64,000 nucleotides of DNA, taken from Amphibiibacter pelophylacis. GTDB lineage: Bacteria; Pseudomonadota; Gammaproteobacteria; Burkholderiales; Burkholderiaceae_C. The notes below the pieces were generated by a model that did not search any database, was not told the origin of the DNA, and saw only the letters and a list, made by a program, of their open reading frames with translations. The stretch spans positions 1 through 64,000 of the forward strand of contig NZ_JAWDIE010000006.1 of NCBI RefSeq assembly GCF_037688875.1. Direction: 5' to 3'. Position 1 is the stretch's first letter. The number at the start of each line of letters is the position of its first letter. Below are positions 63,497 through 64,000 of the stretch, in pieces. The translations under genes and the position numbers were made by a program.

Positions 63497-64000
63497 GTGC
63501 CGGACACCTCCGTCAATGTCCCTTCCAAGGGCTGGCTCGCGCGCCTGCAGGCCCTGTCGCGCCTGGGCTCGGAGGGCATCAGCAGCGTGTCCGCACGGCG
63601 CAAGGTGGTGCAGACCAATGTGGCGGCCCTGCTGGGCGTGGGCAGCTGCCTGATTTATTCCACGGCCTATCTGCTCACCGGCCGGCTGGGCTTTGTGGTG
63701 TGCGGGCTGCTGCTCTTCCTGTATCTGCCTTTCTTCCTGTATAGCCTGCAGCTCAGCCGCCTGGGCCGCATTCTGGCGGCGAAGTGGCTGTTTTTCGGGA
63801 CGGCCAATGCGGTCATCGCCACCACGGCCTCCATTCAGGGGCGCAGCATTGATGTACAGCTGTACTTTCTGCTGTTCTGCGTGATTGCGCCCATGCTGTT
63901 CGAGCGGCGGCAGTGGCGCCACATGATGGGCTGTGTGCTGGTCAGCCTGACGCTGTTTGCGGTGGCTTCGGTGGCGCCGTACAGCCCGCCGCAGTTCTAC
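63497..64000 (+). CDS. N-terminal part of a membrane sensor protein, truncated by the window
   Basis: From a GTG at 63497 the frame stays open to the window edge (168 codons). A charged cytoplasmic N-terminus (RRKVVQTNVAALLGV) is followed by four to six spans (ALLGVGSCLIYSTAYLLTG, FVVCGLLLFLYLPFFLYSL, RILAAKWLFFGTANAVIATT, VQLYFLLFCVIAPMLFE, MMGCVLVSLTLFAVASV). The pattern fits the membrane sensor part of a histidine kinase, diguanylate cyclase or adenylate cyclase, but the output domain is outside. A 154-bp gap separates it from uvrC. Confidence 0.65.
   Translation, partial: MPDTSVNVPSKGWLARLQALSRLGSEGISSVSARRKVVQTNVAALLGVGSCLIYSTAYLLTGRLGFVVCGLLLFLYLPFFLYSLQLSRLGRILAAKWLFFGTANAVIATTASIQGRSIDVQLYFLLFCVIAPMLFERRQWRHMMGCVLVSLTLFAVASVAPYSPPQFY

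Overview
The window is high-GC DNA that reads as the chromosome of a betaproteobacterium of the order Burkholderiales, most likely family Comamonadaceae. I base this on gene content and order: an ABC exporter pair, bolA, murA, hisG and hisD in a row; carA, leuE and carB in a row; the yjcH-actP acetate pair; a NitT/TauT-type uptake system; and a TctD/TctE-like two-component pair. The assignment is by recognition, not by database search.

Layout. 1-960 is the leader-distal end of a type I-F CRISPR array (16 repeats, 60-bp period); its leader and cas genes must lie left of base 1. 1-6.1 kb carries a membrane protein, RhlE helicase, PurU, a zinc-finger protein, IlvE and a YidB-like protein. 6.1-6.9 kb is a BrnT/BrnA toxin-antitoxin module with a palindrome inside its promoter. 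6.9-11.9 kb holds a Ser/Thr kinase fused to a cyclic-nucleotide-binding domain, divergent from argS, then a SPOR protein and DsbA. 12-17.4 kb is a long co-directional run (ABC exporter, bolA, murA, hisG, hisD) ending in two copies of one terminator and a possible small RNA. 17.7-18.9 kb has an esterase and a second toxin-antitoxin pair (RHH/RelE). 18.9-23.2 kb (minus strand) is tRNA-Val, ppiD, selD and selU.

23.2-32.7 kb contains an unknown protein, an EamA transporter overlapping a Rieske oxygenase, pyrD, an RpiR-type regulator, LplT, MobA, a MoeB-like enzyme and a hydroxyacid dehydrogenase. 32.9-41.8 kb is the transport block: acetate symporter, two-component system, and a transporter with two paralogous binding proteins, followed by a coiled-coil protein. 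41.8-45.3 kb has an enoyl-CoA hydratase, a DUF47/Pit phosphate uptake pair and a lipoprotein.

45.3-47.5 kb is a small low-GC island with an orphan hypothetical gene and a badly decayed major-facilitator pseudogene. 47.5-64 kb returns to core genes: carB-leuE-carA, a Bcr-type exporter, small membrane proteins, a PA14-containing GH3 beta-glucosidase, udk, bfr and bfd with a Fur box, rpiA, uvrC and the start of a membrane sensor protein cut by the window edge.

The strongest accessory signals are the CRISPR array, the two toxin-antitoxin modules with their operators, the RNA-like segment after hisD, and the low-GC island. I did not find a clear new multi-gene defence system inside the window.
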